Shown here piece by piece: positions 41,939 to 52,116 of a stretch of DNA of 64,000 nucleotides. Both the position numbers and the translations under genes were made by a program. The number at the start of each line of letters is the position of its first letter. Positions within the stretch are counted from its first letter, which is position 1. The stretch spans positions 165,974 through 229,973 of the forward strand of contig NZ_JPWF01000008.1 in the NCBI RefSeq assembly GCF_003326675.1, given 5' to 3'. The stretch is from Thalassospira profundimaris. GTDB lineage: Bacteria > Pseudomonadota > Alphaproteobacteria > Rhodospirillales > Thalassospiraceae. The notes under the pieces were generated by a model. It was not told the DNA's origin. It saw only the letters and a program-made list of their open reading frames with translations, and made no database searches.

Positions 41939-42225
41939 CTCTTAGTTTCACCCTATCTGTGTGCAATGCAGCATCGAAACATTTGTGAAGTTTGGTCAAA
42001 ACAGCTTGCATAAAACTGAAACATGTGGCTTTTTAGTCCTCCGCTTTCGACGCAAGATCGTTGCGGAAGGCGTATCGCAGCCGCTCATAAAATTGCGGGA
42101 GGCTTTGTTGCCAATAAGCATACAAGAAGCAGGCGCGACGTCGAAATAAAACCTGTGCCAAGAAGCCCAGGTCTTAGGAGGAAGCATAAAAAGATTACGG
42201 GAAAACAGCTATTAAAATAGCATCT
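41939..42225 (+). ncRNA. candidate small RNA or small-protein transcript
   Basis: 287 bp with no recognised gene, ending directly at the strong plus-strand terminator 42226-42258. Both flanking genes are on the minus strand, so something on the plus strand must start in this interval. Local features are a hairpin ACCTG...CCAGGT (about 42150-42172) and an AGGAGG at 42177-42182 that has no good start codon after it. A 65-codon frame (42023-42220) ends 6 nt before the terminator but has no Shine-Dalgarno. No known RNA family recognised. Confidence 0.4.
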
Positions 42226-42258
42226 AAGCAAGATCCTTGTGATCTTGCTTTTTTTTTT
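42226..42258 (+). terminator. strong plus-strand Rho-independent terminator
   Basis: AAGCAAGATC-CTTGT-GATCTTGCTT, a perfect 10-bp stem running into a run of T residues (T at 42249-42258). No annotated plus-strand gene lies upstream. Confidence 0.88.
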
Positions 42259-42296
42259 GCCTGTCCCTGCCCTGATAAGTTCAGATGCCCGAAATG

Positions 42297-42328
42297 ACAA
42301 AACCCCGCCACATATGTCGCGGGGTTTT
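42297..42328 (-). terminator. Rho-independent terminator after the DUF1467 gene
   Basis: Minus strand: AAAACCCCGC ... GCGGGGTTTT (10 bp, loop GACATATGTG) then GTCATTTC, 26 nt after the DUF1467 stop. Confidence 0.75.
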
Positions 42329-42354
42329 CTGTTTGGTTGGCTTTTGCCCACCGA

Positions 42355-42594
42355 TTATTGCGGCGGGCGAACCTCAATCATGCCACTGGTAATGACAAAC
42401 ACCGCCACCAGCCAAAGAATTGCCGAAATGATGCTGGTTGCCAGAACCTTTTTCCACATATGGGCTTTTTCGGGCGCACCGCTGTCATGACCCGGTTCGA
42501 CATTTTCGGTGCGCTTTACACCGAATGGCAGAACCATAAACAAAACCAGCCACCAGATGACGATATAGACCAGAGTACCCGAAAACCAGTTCAT
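42355..42594 (-). CDS. DUF1467 family membrane protein
   Basis: 79 aa with two membrane segments: about 5-25 (SGTLVYIVIWWLVLFMVLPFG split) and about 50-72. The polar loop between them has the family feature GVKRTENVEPGHDSGAPEKAH (about 25-45), where GHDSGAP is typical. Function unknown. It follows mce by 69 nt, the arrangement seen in many alphaproteobacteria, and has its own terminator. Confidence 0.88.
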   Translation of the reverse strand: MNWFSGTLVYIVIWWLVLFMVLPFGVKRTENVEPGHDSGAPEKAHMWKKVLATSIISAILWLVAVFVITSGMIEVRPPQ

Positions 42595-42663
42595 GCAATT
42601 CTCTTCTTGTGGTGGTGCGCATTTAGCAAGGTACCTTTACACGCCCTGCCCGGTCAGTTTTGA

Positions 42664-43068
42664 TCAGACTTGTTCAAGCTCAACCAAGGTGCCGTTGAAA
42701 TCCTTTGGATGCAGGAACAGAACGGGCTTTCCATGGGCTCCGATTTTCGGTTCCCCATCCCCCAGAACCCGTGCGCCACTTGCCAGAAGCTTGTCGCGTG
42801 CGGCCAGAATGTCATCAACCTCGTAGCAGACATGATGAATACCGCCCGATGCGTTCTTTTCAAGGAACCCATTGATCGGCGAATTTTCACCCAGTGGATA
42901 AAGCAACTCGATCTTGGTATTGGGCAATTCGACAAAGACGACGGTTACGCCGTGATCGGGTTCGTCCTGTGGCTCGGATACTTTGGCACCAAGCACATCG
43001 CGATACTGCGCGATGCCTGCCTCAAGGTCCGGTACGGCAATGGCGACATGGTTCAGCCGTCCAATCAT
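42664..43068 (-). CDS. mce: methylmalonyl-CoA epimerase
   Basis: Interconverts (S)- and (R)-methylmalonyl-CoA in propionyl-CoA catabolism. 134 aa, VOC fold. Metal ligands: His7 in RLNHVAIAV, His in IHHVCYEVDDI (second repeat, near 77-78) and a Glu in the C-terminal LVELEQV. The MITE-like element ends 43 nt upstream of its start and separates it from rnj, with which it is normally clustered. Confidence 0.94.
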   Translation of the reverse strand: MIGRLNHVAIAVPDLEAGIAQYRDVLGAKVSEPQDEPDHGVTVVFVELPNTKIELLYPLGENSPINGFLEKNASGGIHHVCYEVDDILAARDKLLASGARVLGDGEPKIGAHGKPVLFLHPKDFNGTLVELEQV

Positions 43069-43110
43069 GGTCTTGCTCCTGCATATGTGATCTGCCCGAT
43101 CACCGACAAA

Positions 43111-43379
43111 CTAGGGTCAGAACCTATTAATTTGGTTCGAATGGTCGCTCAGATTTGTGCGGATACGCGAAGCAAAACTGCCGGAAGATATGCATCTTTC
43201 AAGGTTTTGCGACAACGTAGCCCGTGCAAATCTGAGCGATCCGAAGGACAGAGTTTATCTTTGCAAACTCCGGCGTCAAACCCCTTGTGCGGGATACCAA
43301 CCCGCCCGGCGGGATTTTCCTTGGATTTCGCAAAGATAAACTCTGCCATTCCAATCAAATTAATAGGTCCTGACCCTAG
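43111..43379. repeat. MITE-like palindromic element, 269 bp
   Basis: Ends in 34-bp terminal inverted repeats matching at 31 of 34 positions (CTAGGGTCAG then ACCTATTAATTTG, left 43111-43144, right 43346-43379). Inside are two further inverted repeats: 43145-43162 with 43222-43239 (16 of 18) and 43249-43264 with 43330-43345 (16 of 16). Each encloses a smaller hairpin. The whole can fold into a three-way junction. There is no coding capacity. Both ends carry CTAG. The form is that of a non-autonomous miniature transposable element; its parent transposase is not in the window. Confidence 0.8.
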
Positions 43380-43479
43380 GATAGCTGAACATCAAAAGAC
43401 AATTCCCCATTTCGTCGAACGGGCTAATTATCGCATCGGGTCCAGAATGATGTGATCTGGGTCGCAATCAGCCTGCTGA

Positions 43480-45156
43480 TCAGCCCTTTTCGTTGACACG
43501 TACCAGATGGACTTCAATCAACGGACGTTTGCCAAGGCGCTGACGCACCGGGCGGCGCAATGCCTGACGAATGGCAAGGATGACAGCTGCATCGTCAAGA
43601 ACCTCGTCATCATTAAGCTGATCAACGCGGTTGCCGATCTCGGCCGCAAAATGGTCCAGACGCAACTGGTCATCGGGTTCATCAAACAGGCTTGGTGCGG
43701 TGATCATTGGTTCATTCACCATTTCACCAAACTGGTTCAGAACCACGGTAACGAACATGACACCGTTCCAGACAATCCGGTTACGGTTACGGATGGTATC
43801 GGCATCACGTTTGAGCAACCGACCGCCATCAAGGGCAAGCACCCCGGCATCGGCAACACCAATTACATGCGCCTCGCCCGGTGACAGACGAATGACAGTT
43901 CCATCATGGGGAATAACCTGTTCGGGGATCTGGCATTCGGCACCCAGTGCGGCCTGTTCACACAGATGGCGAGTTTCACCATGCACCGGCACAAGAATTT
44001 GCGGGCGGGTCAGTTGATACATCCGTGTCAGGTCTTCACGACCCGGATGGCCCGAAACGTGGATTGGCTCATCGCGTGCGGTAATGACCTTGATCCCGCG
44101 ACGGATCAAAAGGTTCTGGATATAGCCAATCGCCTTTTCATTGCCCGGAATTTCGCGGGCCGAGAATACAACAGTATCACCCGATGCCAGTTCGACCGTC
44201 GGGTGATCCCCCTTGGCAATGCGCGACAATGCCGCACGCGGTTCGCCCTGTGAACCTGTACAGATCAGCAACACCTGATCTTTGGGAACTTCCATTGCCT
44301 CTTCGTCGGTCAAAAGGTTCGGATATCCGGTCAGATAACCAACTTCGCGCGCGGCCTCGGTCACACGGTTCAGGGAACGCCCGGCCAAACCGACACAACG
44401 ACCATTTTCATGGGCGGCCTCGATCACCGACTGAACACGGGCAACGTTGGTGGCAAAGCAGGCAACGGCAATGCGCCCCTGCGGATGTTCTGCAAACAAG
44501 GTGGCAAGGTTCTTGGCGACTTCGCCTTCTGATCCGGTTTTGCCTTCGGAAAAGACATTGGTGGAATCACAGACTAGTGCCATGACGCCTTCGTCGCCAA
44601 GCGCTTCGAGCTTTTTGACATCCGATGCTTCGCCGATCTGCGGATCGGGATCAAATTTCCAGTCACCGGTGTGAACGATCAATCCTTTGGGCGTACGAAT
44701 AGCAAGTGCATTCGGCTCCAGGATCGAATGGGTCATGGTGACAAATTCGATATCAAAACAACCCAGCTTGAACCGTCCACCAAGCTCGATCACATGGATC
44801 GGCACCTGATCGGCAAAATCGGTTTCCGACAATTTGGCCTTAAGGAATTCGGCGGCAAACGGCGTTGCATAAATCGGACATTTCAACCGCGGCCACAAAT
44901 ACGGCACAGCGCCAAGGTGATCTTCATGCGCATGGGTCAGGACAAGACCAAGAAGTTTGTCCTTGCGCTCCTCGATAAAGGACGGGTCGGGCATGACCAC
45001 ATCAACGCCGGGCAGCCCTTCCTCGCCAAAGGACACGCCCATATCAACCATCAGCCACTGATCATCGTAGCCATAAAGGTTCATGTTCATGCCGATTTCG
45101 CCGGAACCGCCCAGCGGCACGAACAACACTTCGTCTTTTGGCAAATACAAATCCAC
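43480..45156 (-). CDS. rnj: ribonuclease J
   Basis: Endo- and 5'-exoribonuclease for rRNA and mRNA processing. 558 aa: metallo-beta-lactamase domain with LTHAHEDHLGAVPY (zinc ligands, near 80-93), beta-CASP domain with LLICTGSQGEPRAAL, then HVSGHPGREDLTRM and VPVHGETRHL; small C-terminal domain to 558. GTG 45156 is chosen: GGGA lies 8-9 nt before it and the product starts DLYLPKDEVLFVPLGGSGEIG close to the family start. The open frame reaches a TTG at 45225, directly abutting the coaX stop. Confidence 0.94.
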   Translation of the reverse strand: MDLYLPKDEVLFVPLGGSGEIGMNMNLYGYDDQWLMVDMGVSFGEEGLPGVDVVMPDPSFIEERKDKLLGLVLTHAHEDHLGAVPYLWPRLKCPIYATPFAAEFLKAKLSETDFADQVPIHVIELGGRFKLGCFDIEFVTMTHSILEPNALAIRTPKGLIVHTGDWKFDPDPQIGEASDVKKLEALGDEGVMALVCDSTNVFSEGKTGSEGEVAKNLATLFAEHPQGRIAVACFATNVARVQSVIEAAHENGRCVGLAGRSLNRVTEAAREVGYLTGYPNLLTDEEAMEVPKDQVLLICTGSQGEPRAALSRIAKGDHPTVELASGDTVVFSAREIPGNEKAIGYIQNLLIRRGIKVITARDEPIHVSGHPGREDLTRMYQLTRPQILVPVHGETRHLCEQAALGAECQIPEQVIPHDGTVIRLSPGEAHVIGVADAGVLALDGGRLLKRDADTIRNRNRIVWNGVMFVTVVLNQFGEMVNEPMITAPSLFDEPDDQLRLDHFAAEIGNRVDQLNDDEVLDDAAVILAIRQALRRPVRQRLGKRPLIEVHLVRVNEKG

Positions 45157-45225
45157 GGACGGTATCCCTTTATTTTCGGCACTCAGATCAGGTACGGGAA
45201 CATCCCCGCCCCGGCGCAAGCCCAA

Positions 45226-46017
45226 TCAGGCCTGTTTTTCGGTCTTGTTGCTGTTACGACGATAGATCATCAACAGACCAAGCATGGTCAGATCGCCATG
45301 CAAATGTTCAATTTCATCTACAGCCTTTGCAAACAATGGTGCAAGCCCACCGGTCGCCACGACCTTGATTTGTTCAAAGTTCTGCTGTTGGCGAATACGG
45401 GCCAGCAATCCCTCGATCATTGATACATAGCCCCAGTAAACACCGGACTGCATGGCTTCGACCGTGTTTTTCCCGATGATATTACGCGGCGCTTCAATCG
45501 CCACCATCGGCAACTGGGCTGCTGCCATATGCAATGCCTTGATCGACAGGTTCACACCGGGCGCAATTACACCGCCCAGATAATCACCGTTGCCATCCAC
45601 CACATCAAAGGTCGTCGCTGTTCCGAAATCAAGAACCACCAGCGGTCCGCCAAACAATTCATGGGCGGCCACGGCATTCACCAGACGGTCGGCACCGACT
45701 TCGCTGGGACGGTCCATGATGATTTTCATGTCAAGATCAACAGCCGGATCGCCAACCACCATCGGCTCGACATTGAAATAACGACGGCACAGGGTCTTAA
45801 GGCTGAATTCCGCGGCGGGAACCACCGTGGCGATGATAGCACCTGAAATCGCGTCTGCCGGTACACCGGCAAGCGTAAACAGATGATGCAGCCATACGCC
45901 AAGCTCGTCGGCGGTACGTTCGGTGGTGGTTGAACAGCGCCACTGCCCCTTGATGGTATCGCCATCAAAAACGGCAAAGACGATGTTGGTATTTCCGGCG
46001 TCAATCGCAAGCAACAT
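45226..46017 (-). CDS. coaX: type III pantothenate kinase
   Basis: Phosphorylates pantothenate in the first step of CoA synthesis; the type III enzyme is insensitive to CoA feedback. 263 aa, ASKHA fold: LLAIDAGNTNIVFAVFDGD at 2-20, RPSEVGADRLVNAVAAHE near 99-116, VLDFGTATTFDVVD near 124-137. Lies between birA (43-nt gap) and rnj. Confidence 0.96.
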   Translation of the reverse strand: MLLAIDAGNTNIVFAVFDGDTIKGQWRCSTTTERTADELGVWLHHLFTLAGVPADAISGAIIATVVPAAEFSLKTLCRRYFNVEPMVVGDPAVDLDMKIIMDRPSEVGADRLVNAVAAHELFGGPLVVLDFGTATTFDVVDGNGDYLGGVIAPGVNLSIKALHMAAAQLPMVAIEAPRNIIGKNTVEAMQSGVYWGYVSMIEGLLARIRQQQNFEQIKVVATGGLAPLFAKAVDEIEHLHGDLTMLGLLMIYRRNSNKTEKQA

Positions 46018-46060
46018 GATGCTTACAGGCCTCCGCTATATCGCAAGGTAATCACTGGGA

Positions 46061-46819
46061 TCAGGCAGCAAAGAAAACTTCGCCTGCTCCGATACGGTGT
46101 TCGTTACCGTTGTCTTCTCTTAGGACAAGTGAACCATCATCATCAAGTCCGACGAAAGTTCCCGAAAGTTCGCGTTCCGTCAATCGCGCCACAACCGGCT
46201 TGCCAATCCCGTATCCACGCAACAGCCAGGCATCGCGAACCGGGGCGAACCCGTCACGCTCCCAGATCGGCAACCAGTGGGCCACACGCCCGACATAGGC
46301 CGATACAAGATCATCAACCGACACCGGCGCCCCAAGGGCTGCCAATGATGTCGCAGGCCGTTCGGAATCATCAGGGAAAAAGGCAACATTCACCCCTGCC
46401 CCGATCACAAGGTAATCGGTGGCAGATCGGCTGTTGGATGCACTTTCAAGCAGGATACCGCAAATCTTGCGGCCATTGACCATCAGATCATTGGGCCATT
46501 TGCAGTCCGGGCGCACCTGATTGCCGGTAACCAGTTCGACAGCCTCGGCCATGGTGACCGCAATCAGAAAAGTCAGTCTTGCGGCGTCAGCTAGCGAACA
46601 AGTCGGGCGTAATAGCAAGGAAGAATAAAGATTGCCGACCGGCGAAGACCAGGCACGGCCGCGACGACCGCGACCCGATGTTTGTGTTCTTGCTAGAACA
46701 AGGGCGCCACTCTGGGCGCCCTTGTCTGCGAGGCGCTTGGCCTCTTCATTTGTGCTGTCGATCGCTTCCATTTCGTGAAGGTAAAAACCTTCGGGAAGAC
46801 GGATCGTTCGCGCTGTCAT
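46061..46819 (-). CDS. birA: biotin--[acetyl-CoA-carboxylase] ligase
   Basis: Attaches biotin to BCCP and other biotin enzymes. 252 aa with the catalytic domain only: SGRGRRGRAWSSPVGNLYSSL (near 48-68) binds biotinyl-AMP, followed by RPDCKWPNDLMVNGRKICGIL with the catalytic Lys. The N-terminal HTH of E. coli BirA is missing, so no repressor role is expected. Lies 2 nt after nuoN, at the tail of the nuo operon. Confidence 0.96.
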   Translation of the reverse strand: MTARTIRLPEGFYLHEMEAIDSTNEEAKRLADKGAQSGALVLARTQTSGRGRRGRAWSSPVGNLYSSLLLRPTCSLADAARLTFLIAVTMAEAVELVTGNQVRPDCKWPNDLMVNGRKICGILLESASNSRSATDYLVIGAGVNVAFFPDDSERPATSLAALGAPVSVDDLVSAYVGRVAHWLPIWERDGFAPVRDAWLLRGYGIGKPVVARLTERELSGTFVGLDDDGSLVLREDNGNEHRIGAGEVFFAA

Positions 46820-46821
46820 AC

Positions 46822-48261
46822 TTACATTCCGAACAGGGACGCCGCAGCCGCAGCCGCGCTGTCCATCAAAAGGTTCGGGAAGAAGACAAAGGCCAGGATG
46901 ATGACAGTGGCAACCGCCATAATGACATTCATCTCGGTACCATTGCGATCAAACCCTTCAACCGGCTCGTCGAAATACATGACCTTGATGATGCGCAGAT
47001 AGTAGTACGCACTGACAACCGAGGTCACGAGACCGATAACAGCAAGCGTCACAAGACCGGCATCGACAGCCGCCTTGAAGACATAGAACTTGCCAAAGAA
47101 GCCAGCCAGCGGCGGAATACCTGCCATCGAGAACATCAGGATCGCGGTAATCGCAGCCATCAGCGGCTTGGTTTTGGCAAGACCGGCAAGATCGGTGATC
47201 TCTTCGGCCATACGGTCATTGCGACGCATGCACAGGATAACGGCAAAGGTGCCCAGGTTCATGACAAGGTAAATGCCAAGATAAACCAGAATACCGGTGA
47301 CGCCGTCCTTGGTGCCTGCTGCCAGACCGACAAGCGCGAAACCAACGTGACCAATGGACGAATAAGCCATCAGACGTTTGATGTTTTCCTGACGGAGGGC
47401 CGCGAACGAACCAAGTGCCATCGACAGGATCGAAATCAGAACGATGATCTGCTGCCAGTCTTCGACAACACCACCAAACGGGCCGATTGCGACACGGATG
47501 AACAATGCAAGACCGGCAATCTTCGGAGCAACCGCAAAGAAGGACGTGACCGGGGTCGGCGCACCTTCATAAACGTCCGGGGTCCACATATGGAACGGAA
47601 CAGCGGAAACCTTGAAGCAAAGACCTGCAAAGATGAAGGCCATGCCGACCATCGCACCAACCGGCAGGTTACCGGCGGTAAGAACATCTGCAAGGGTGGC
47701 AAAGTTGGTGGTGCCGGTGAAACCGTAAACCATCGACATGCCATACAGCAGGATGCCCGACGCGATCGAACCAAGGATGAAGTATTTCAGGCCGGATTCC
47801 GTCGAACGCACGGTGTCACGGCGAATTGCAGCAACAACATAAAGTGCAAGCGACTGAAGTTCGAGACCAAGATACAGCGACAACATGTCGGTCGCCGATA
47901 CCATCGCCATCATGCCAAGCGTGGCAAGGGTGATCAGGATCGGGAACTCGAAACGTGCCATATTTTCACGCTCGGCGAAATTCATCGCCATGATGATGCC
48001 GGTTGCAGAACCGATCAGGATCATGACTTTGCAGAACTTGGCAAAGGCATCAGCACTGAACTGGCCAAAGAACGCGGTGCCACCCTCGCCCGTCACCACC
48101 AGAATGATGGCGACAAGCTGAACAGCAACGGCCAGCCAGGAAACAGTACGGAACGCTTTGTCCTTGCCGGCGAAAACCCCAAGCATCAACAGCGCCAAGG
48201 CAGAAACTGCCATAAAGATTTCGGGCAGTGCGGCCCCGAGGTTGAGCATAGAAACTCCCAT
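46822..48261 (-). CDS. nuoN: NADH-quinone oxidoreductase subunit N
   Basis: Antiporter-like proton-pumping subunit of complex I. About 479 aa and 14 membrane helices; core region with the conserved Lys and Pro of MAYSSIGHVGFALVGLAAG and the VSAVPFHMWTPDVYEGAPTPV stretch (split). ATG 48261 is chosen since AGGGG lies seven nt before it; the frame opens at a TTG (48276) that overlaps the nuoM stop. Last nuo gene, followed by birA. Confidence 0.96.
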   Translation of the reverse strand: MGVSMLNLGAALPEIFMAVSALALLMLGVFAGKDKAFRTVSWLAVAVQLVAIILVVTGEGGTAFFGQFSADAFAKFCKVMILIGSATGIIMAMNFAERENMARFEFPILITLATLGMMAMVSATDMLSLYLGLELQSLALYVVAAIRRDTVRSTESGLKYFILGSIASGILLYGMSMVYGFTGTTNFATLADVLTAGNLPVGAMVGMAFIFAGLCFKVSAVPFHMWTPDVYEGAPTPVTSFFAVAPKIAGLALFIRVAIGPFGGVVEDWQQIIVLISILSMALGSFAALRQENIKRLMAYSSIGHVGFALVGLAAGTKDGVTGILVYLGIYLVMNLGTFAVILCMRRNDRMAEEITDLAGLAKTKPLMAAITAILMFSMAGIPPLAGFFGKFYVFKAAVDAGLVTLAVIGLVTSVVSAYYYLRIIKVMYFDEPVEGFDRNGTEMNVIMAVATVIILAFVFFPNLLMDSAAAAAASLFGM

Positions 48262-48272
48262 GTTCATTCCCC

Positions 48273-49790
48273 TCAATTCGCGGCCAGCTGGGCGGCGTGT
48301 GCCGCTGCAGCCTGTGCCGTTTCGACCTGGTTGACGAGGTTTTCAACCGAAACATGCATGATGTCGAGGAAGGAGACCGGATAGACCCCCATCCACAGAA
48401 CGATGACCACCAGCGGCGCAAAGATCAGCCATTCACGCGGGCTCAGATCGAGGATGGTTTTCAGGTTCTCTTTGGTGAGTGCCCCGAAAATAATCCGGCG
48501 ATAGAGATACAGCGCATAAGCCGCCCCAAGGATCAGACCGGTTGCAGCAAAGAATGCAACCCAGGTGTTCGCTTCGAACGCACCCAGCAGTGCCAGGATT
48601 TCGCCAACAAAGCCACCCGTCCCCGGAAGACCGACAGACGCCATGGTGAAGAACATGAAGATCAATGCATAGCTCGGCATACGGTGAACAAGACCGCCAT
48701 AAGCGTCAATTTCACGGGTATGGATGCGGTCATAGACAACGCCAACGCAAAGGAAGAGCGCGCCCGAAACCACACCGTGGCTGAGCATCTGGAAGATCGA
48801 ACCTTCGATACCATGCTGGTTAAAGGTGAATGCACCGATGGTCACGATACCCATATGGGCGACCGACGAATATGCAATCAGCTTTTTCATGTCCTGCTGG
48901 GCCAGTGCGACCAGCGAGGTATAGATGATTGCAACAATCGACAGCGTGAAGACGAGCGGCGCGAAGGTTTCAGATGCCAGCGGCATCATCGGCAGCGAGA
49001 AACGCAGGAAACCGTAACCACCCATTTTCAGAAGAACGCCAGCCAGAATAACAGAACCGGCAGTCGGTGCTTCAACGTGGGCATCCGGAAGCCAGGTATG
49101 AACCGGCCACATAGGAACCTTAACCGCGAAGGATGCGAAGAACGCCAGCCACAGCCAAAGCTGCATATTATAGCTGAACCCGTGCTCCATCAGGGTCGGA
49201 ATGTCGGTCGTGCCTGCGTCGAAATACATCGCCAGCAGCGCAACCAGCATCAGGACCGAGCCAAGAAGCGTATAAAGGAACAGCTTGAATGCCGCATAGA
49301 CACGACGCTGACCGCCCCAGACACCGATGATGATAAACATCGGGATCAGGACGCCTTCGAAGAAGAGATAGAACAGCAGACCGTCAAGCGCGCTGAACAT
49401 ACCGACCATCATCGTTTCAAGAACGAGGAAGGCGATCATGTATTCCTTCACGCGCTTCTGGATTGCTTCCCATGCCGAAAGAATACAAATCGGCGTCAGG
49501 AATGTCGCAAGCAGAACGAACAGAACCGAAATTCCGTCAACGCCCATGTGATAGGAAATGTTCAGACCCGGCATCCAGTCCGCCTGTTCGACGAACTGGA
49601 AATCTGCGGTCGTTGCATCAAAGTTCACCCACAACATCAAGGAAACGAGGAAGGTGAACCCCGAGGTCCAAAGCGCAACCCAGCGGGAATTGCGGGCAAC
49701 AGTCGCCTCCTCACCATTGATCAGGAGCAGCAAGGCTGCACCGACCAGCGGCAAGAAGGTGACGATCGAAAGAATTGGCCAATCACTCAT
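48273..49790 (-). CDS. nuoM: NADH-quinone oxidoreductase subunit M
   Basis: Antiporter-like proton-pumping subunit of complex I. 505 aa, 14 membrane helices. Conserved features: [16 protein letters not shown] with the helix 5 Glu, [22 protein letters not shown] (Lys and HTWLPDAH), and [13 protein letters not shown]. Lies 6 nt after nuoL and abuts nuoN. Confidence 0.98.
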   Translation of the reverse strand: MSDWPILSIVTFLPLVGAALLLLINGEEATVARNSRWVALWTSGFTFLVSLMLWVNFDATTADFQFVEQADWMPGLNISYHMGVDGISVLFVLLATFLTPICILSAWEAIQKRVKEYMIAFLVLETMMVGMFSALDGLLFYLFFEGVLIPMFIIIGVWGGQRRVYAAFKLFLYTLLGSVLMLVALLAMYFDAGTTDIPTLMEHGFSYNMQLWLWLAFFASFAVKVPMWPVHTWLPDAHVEAPTAGSVILAGVLLKMGGYGFLRFSLPMMPLASETFAPLVFTLSIVAIIYTSLVALAQQDMKKLIAYSSVAHMGIVTIGAFTFNQHGIEGSIFQMLSHGVVSGALFLCVGVVYDRIHTREIDAYGGLVHRMPSYALIFMFFTMASVGLPGTGGFVGEILALLGAFEANTWVAFFAATGLILGAAYALYLYRRIIFGALTKENLKTILDLSPREWLIFAPLVVIVLWMGVYPVSFLDIMHVSVENLVNQVETAQAAAAHAAQLAAN

Positions 49791-49796
49791 CGCCCG

Positions 49797-51800
49797 TTAA
49801 CCCATCTTCCAAATTGTGTAGGAGACCAGCGCTGCAATACCGATCAGCATCGCAAATGCATAGTGATAGACGAAACCACTCTGAATGGCGCTGACACGGC
49901 GGGCAATGTTACGGCAAGCCGCAGCAACACCATCCGGGCCACAACCATCAATGATGGCACCATCACCCGATTTCCAGAAGCCATAGCCAAGTGCGAAGGC
50001 CGGTTTCACGAAAATCTTGTCATAGAGTTCGTCAAAGTACCATTTGTTCAGCGCGAAGCGATACACACCGTTGAAGGTGTTCGCCAGAGTGCGCGGAAGC
50101 GACGGAACCAGTTTGTACATCACAAGCGCGATCACAAAGCCGGTAACCATGGCAACAAACGGTGCCAGCTTCACCCAACCCGGAACATGGTGTGCATGCT
50201 CGAGCGCAAGGTGGCCTTCGGCCATGAACAGGGCACCATTCCAGAACGCAAGCATTTCCTCGTAGTCGCCACCACCGAACCAGTCTTTTGCAAACCAGCC
50301 GGCAAAGATCGCACCAACGGTCAGGAACAGCAGCGGACCGGTCATGACAGCCGGGCTTTCATGAACATGTGCCATGGTACGTTCATCAGCACGCGGAGTG
50401 CCGAAGAAGGTCATGAACACCAGACGCCAGCTATAGAACGAGGTCATCAAAGCAGCAAGGATACCAGCCCAGAAGGCATAAAGACCAACACCGGTATGTG
50501 CCGCATATGCACTTTCGATCACAAGGTCTTTGGAATAGAAGCCGGCAAGCCCCGGGAAGCCGGTAATGGCAAGCGTACCAACCATCATCACAGCGAAGGT
50601 CAGCGGAACCATTTTCCAGATACCGCCCATCTTGCGCATGTCCTGTTCATCAGACATCGCGTGGATGACAGAACCGGCACCAAGGAACAGAAGCGCCTTG
50701 AAGAAGCCGTGCGTCATCAGATGGAAAACACCAGCCGAATAAGCCGACACGCCGCAAGCAAAGAACATATAACCGAGCTGCGAACAGGTCGAATATGCAA
50801 TCACGCGCTTGATGTCGTTCTGTACGCAGCCAACGGTCGCAGCAAAGAACGCTGTGGTCGCACCAACGATGGTGATGATCATCAGGGTGGTTTCGGCATA
50901 TTCAAAGATCGGCGACAGACGCGCGACCATGAATACACCGGCCGTCACCATGGTTGCCGCGTGAATAAGTGCGGAAACCGGGGTCGGGCCTTCCATTGCG
51001 TCCGGAAGCCAGGTGTGCAGACCAAGCTGTGCCGATTTACCCATCGCGCCGATGAACAGCAGGAAGCAGGTAATTTCCAGAGCCGAGAATTCATGGCCCA
51101 GGAACATCAGCGTCGTACCGGCAACTTCTTCGGCATTGCCAAAGATGACGTCGAACTGAACGCTGTCAAACAGCACATAGACGGCAAAGATACCAAGTGC
51201 GAAACCAAAGTCACCAACACGGTTGACGACGAAAGCCTTGATCGCAGCAGCCGACGCAGACGGTTTGGAATACCAGAAACCGATCAGAAGGTAGGATGCA
51301 AGACCAACGCCCTCCCAGCCAAAGAACAGCTGGATCAGGTTGTCAGCAGTAATCAGCATCAACATCGCAAAGGTGAACAGGCTCAGATACGCCATGAAGC
51401 GCGGCTTGTCCGGGTCATGCGACATATAACCGATGGAATAGATATGCACCATCGAGGACACGCCGGTCACAACGATCAGCATCACACAGGTCAGCGTATC
51501 AATACGCAGGGCCCAGGATGCGTCGAAGCTGCCCGAAGAAATCCAGGTGAACAGTTCGATCGTCTGCGGGTTGCCGCCAAGTGCGACATCCACAAAGGCA
51601 AAGATCGAAATGATGAAGGCAATAACAACACCGGCAACGGTGACAAGCTGTGCCACGCGATCGGCCGAAGAAACACCATGATGGTGATGACCATGCGCGT
51701 CATGCGGGGCATCTTTCGCGGTCGACATGGCGCCGACCAGCGTGATGGTCCCGGCAATGGCTGCCGCGATCAGGGGCAGGAATACAATCAACGGATACAT
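49797..51800 (-). CDS. nuoL: NADH-quinone oxidoreductase subunit L
   Basis: The distal antiporter-like subunit of complex I with the long lateral helix. 667 aa, 16 membrane helices. Conserved: [19 protein letters not shown] (Glu of helix 5), [35 protein letters not shown] (Lys and [12 protein letters not shown]; quoted in part), [17 protein letters not shown] His-rich cytoplasmic-side insertion ([10 protein letters not shown]) lies near residues 34-43. Lies 7 nt after nuoK. Confidence 0.97.
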   Translation of the reverse strand: MYPLIVFLPLIAAAIAGTITLVGAMSTAKDAPHDAHGHHHHGVSSADRVAQLVTVAGVVIAFIISIFAFVDVALGGNPQTIELFTWISSGSFDASWALRIDTLTCVMLIVVTGVSSMVHIYSIGYMSHDPDKPRFMAYLSLFTFAMLMLITADNLIQLFFGWEGVGLASYLLIGFWYSKPSASAAAIKAFVVNRVGDFGFALGIFAVYVLFDSVQFDVIFGNAEEVAGTTLMFLGHEFSALEITCFLLFIGAMGKSAQLGLHTWLPDAMEGPTPVSALIHAATMVTAGVFMVARLSPIFEYAETTLMIITIVGATTAFFAATVGCVQNDIKRVIAYSTCSQLGYMFFACGVSAYSAGVFHLMTHGFFKALLFLGAGSVIHAMSDEQDMRKMGGIWKMVPLTFAVMMVGTLAITGFPGLAGFYSKDLVIESAYAAHTGVGLYAFWAGILAALMTSFYSWRLVFMTFFGTPRADERTMAHVHESPAVMTGPLLFLTVGAIFAGWFAKDWFGGGDYEEMLAFWNGALFMAEGHLALEHAHHVPGWVKLAPFVAMVTGFVIALVMYKLVPSLPRTLANTFNGVYRFALNKWYFDELYDKIFVKPAFALGYGFWKSGDGAIIDGCGPDGVAAACRNIARRVSAIQSGFVYHYAFAMLIGIAALVSYTIWKMG

Positions 51801-51807
51801 ATCTGCC

Positions 51808-52116
51808 TTACCCCTTCATCATGTTGATGTCTTCAACCGCGATGGTGCCGCGGTTACGGAAATAGACGACCAGGATCGCCAGACCAATTGCCGCTTCAGC
51901 CGCAGCAACCGTCAGAACGAAGATGGTGAAAACCTGTCCAACGAGGTCGCCGAGGAACGACGAGAACGCGACCAGATTGATATTGACCGCCAGCAGCATC
52001 AGCTCGATCGACATCATGATGATGATGACGTTCTTGCGGTTCATGAAGATGCCGAAGATCCCGAGTGTGAAAAGGATCGCCGCGACGGTCAGATAATGTG
52101 CAAGACCGATTTCCAT
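51808..52116 (-). CDS. nuoK: NADH-quinone oxidoreductase subunit K
   Basis: Small membrane subunit, MrpC-like, in the proton path of complex I. 102 aa, three helices; conserved Glu residues in [14 protein letters not shown] (near 35-48) and [13 protein letters not shown] (near 69-81). Its ATG overlaps the nuoJ stop by one base. Confidence 0.98.
   Translation of the reverse strand: MEIGLAHYLTVAAILFTLGIFGIFMNRKNVIIIMMSIELMLLAVNINLVAFSSFLGDLVGQVFTIFVLTVAAAEAAIGLAILVVYFRNRGTIAVEDINMMKG

Noticed and set aside
42150..42190. Resemblance to the SRP RNA tip (CAGGTC...GGAGGAAGCA)
   Set aside because: The conserved asymmetric loop and closing helix of 4.5S RNA are not formed; only a few bases match.
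42023..42220. 65-codon plus-strand frame ending just before the strong terminator
   Set aside because: No Shine-Dalgarno, no recognisable features and atypical composition; kept only as an alternative within the sRNA candidate.
46579..48384. 601-codon plus-strand frame opposite birA and nuoN
   Set aside because: Same cause: antisense to intact genes, composition not protein-like.
48297..51827. 1176-codon open frame on the plus strand opposite nuoM and nuoL
   Set aside because: It is antisense to two intact complex I genes, its translation is low-complexity (Arg/His/Gln/Asp-rich) and it lacks any domain; it arises from codon bias of the hydrophobic genes on the other strand.
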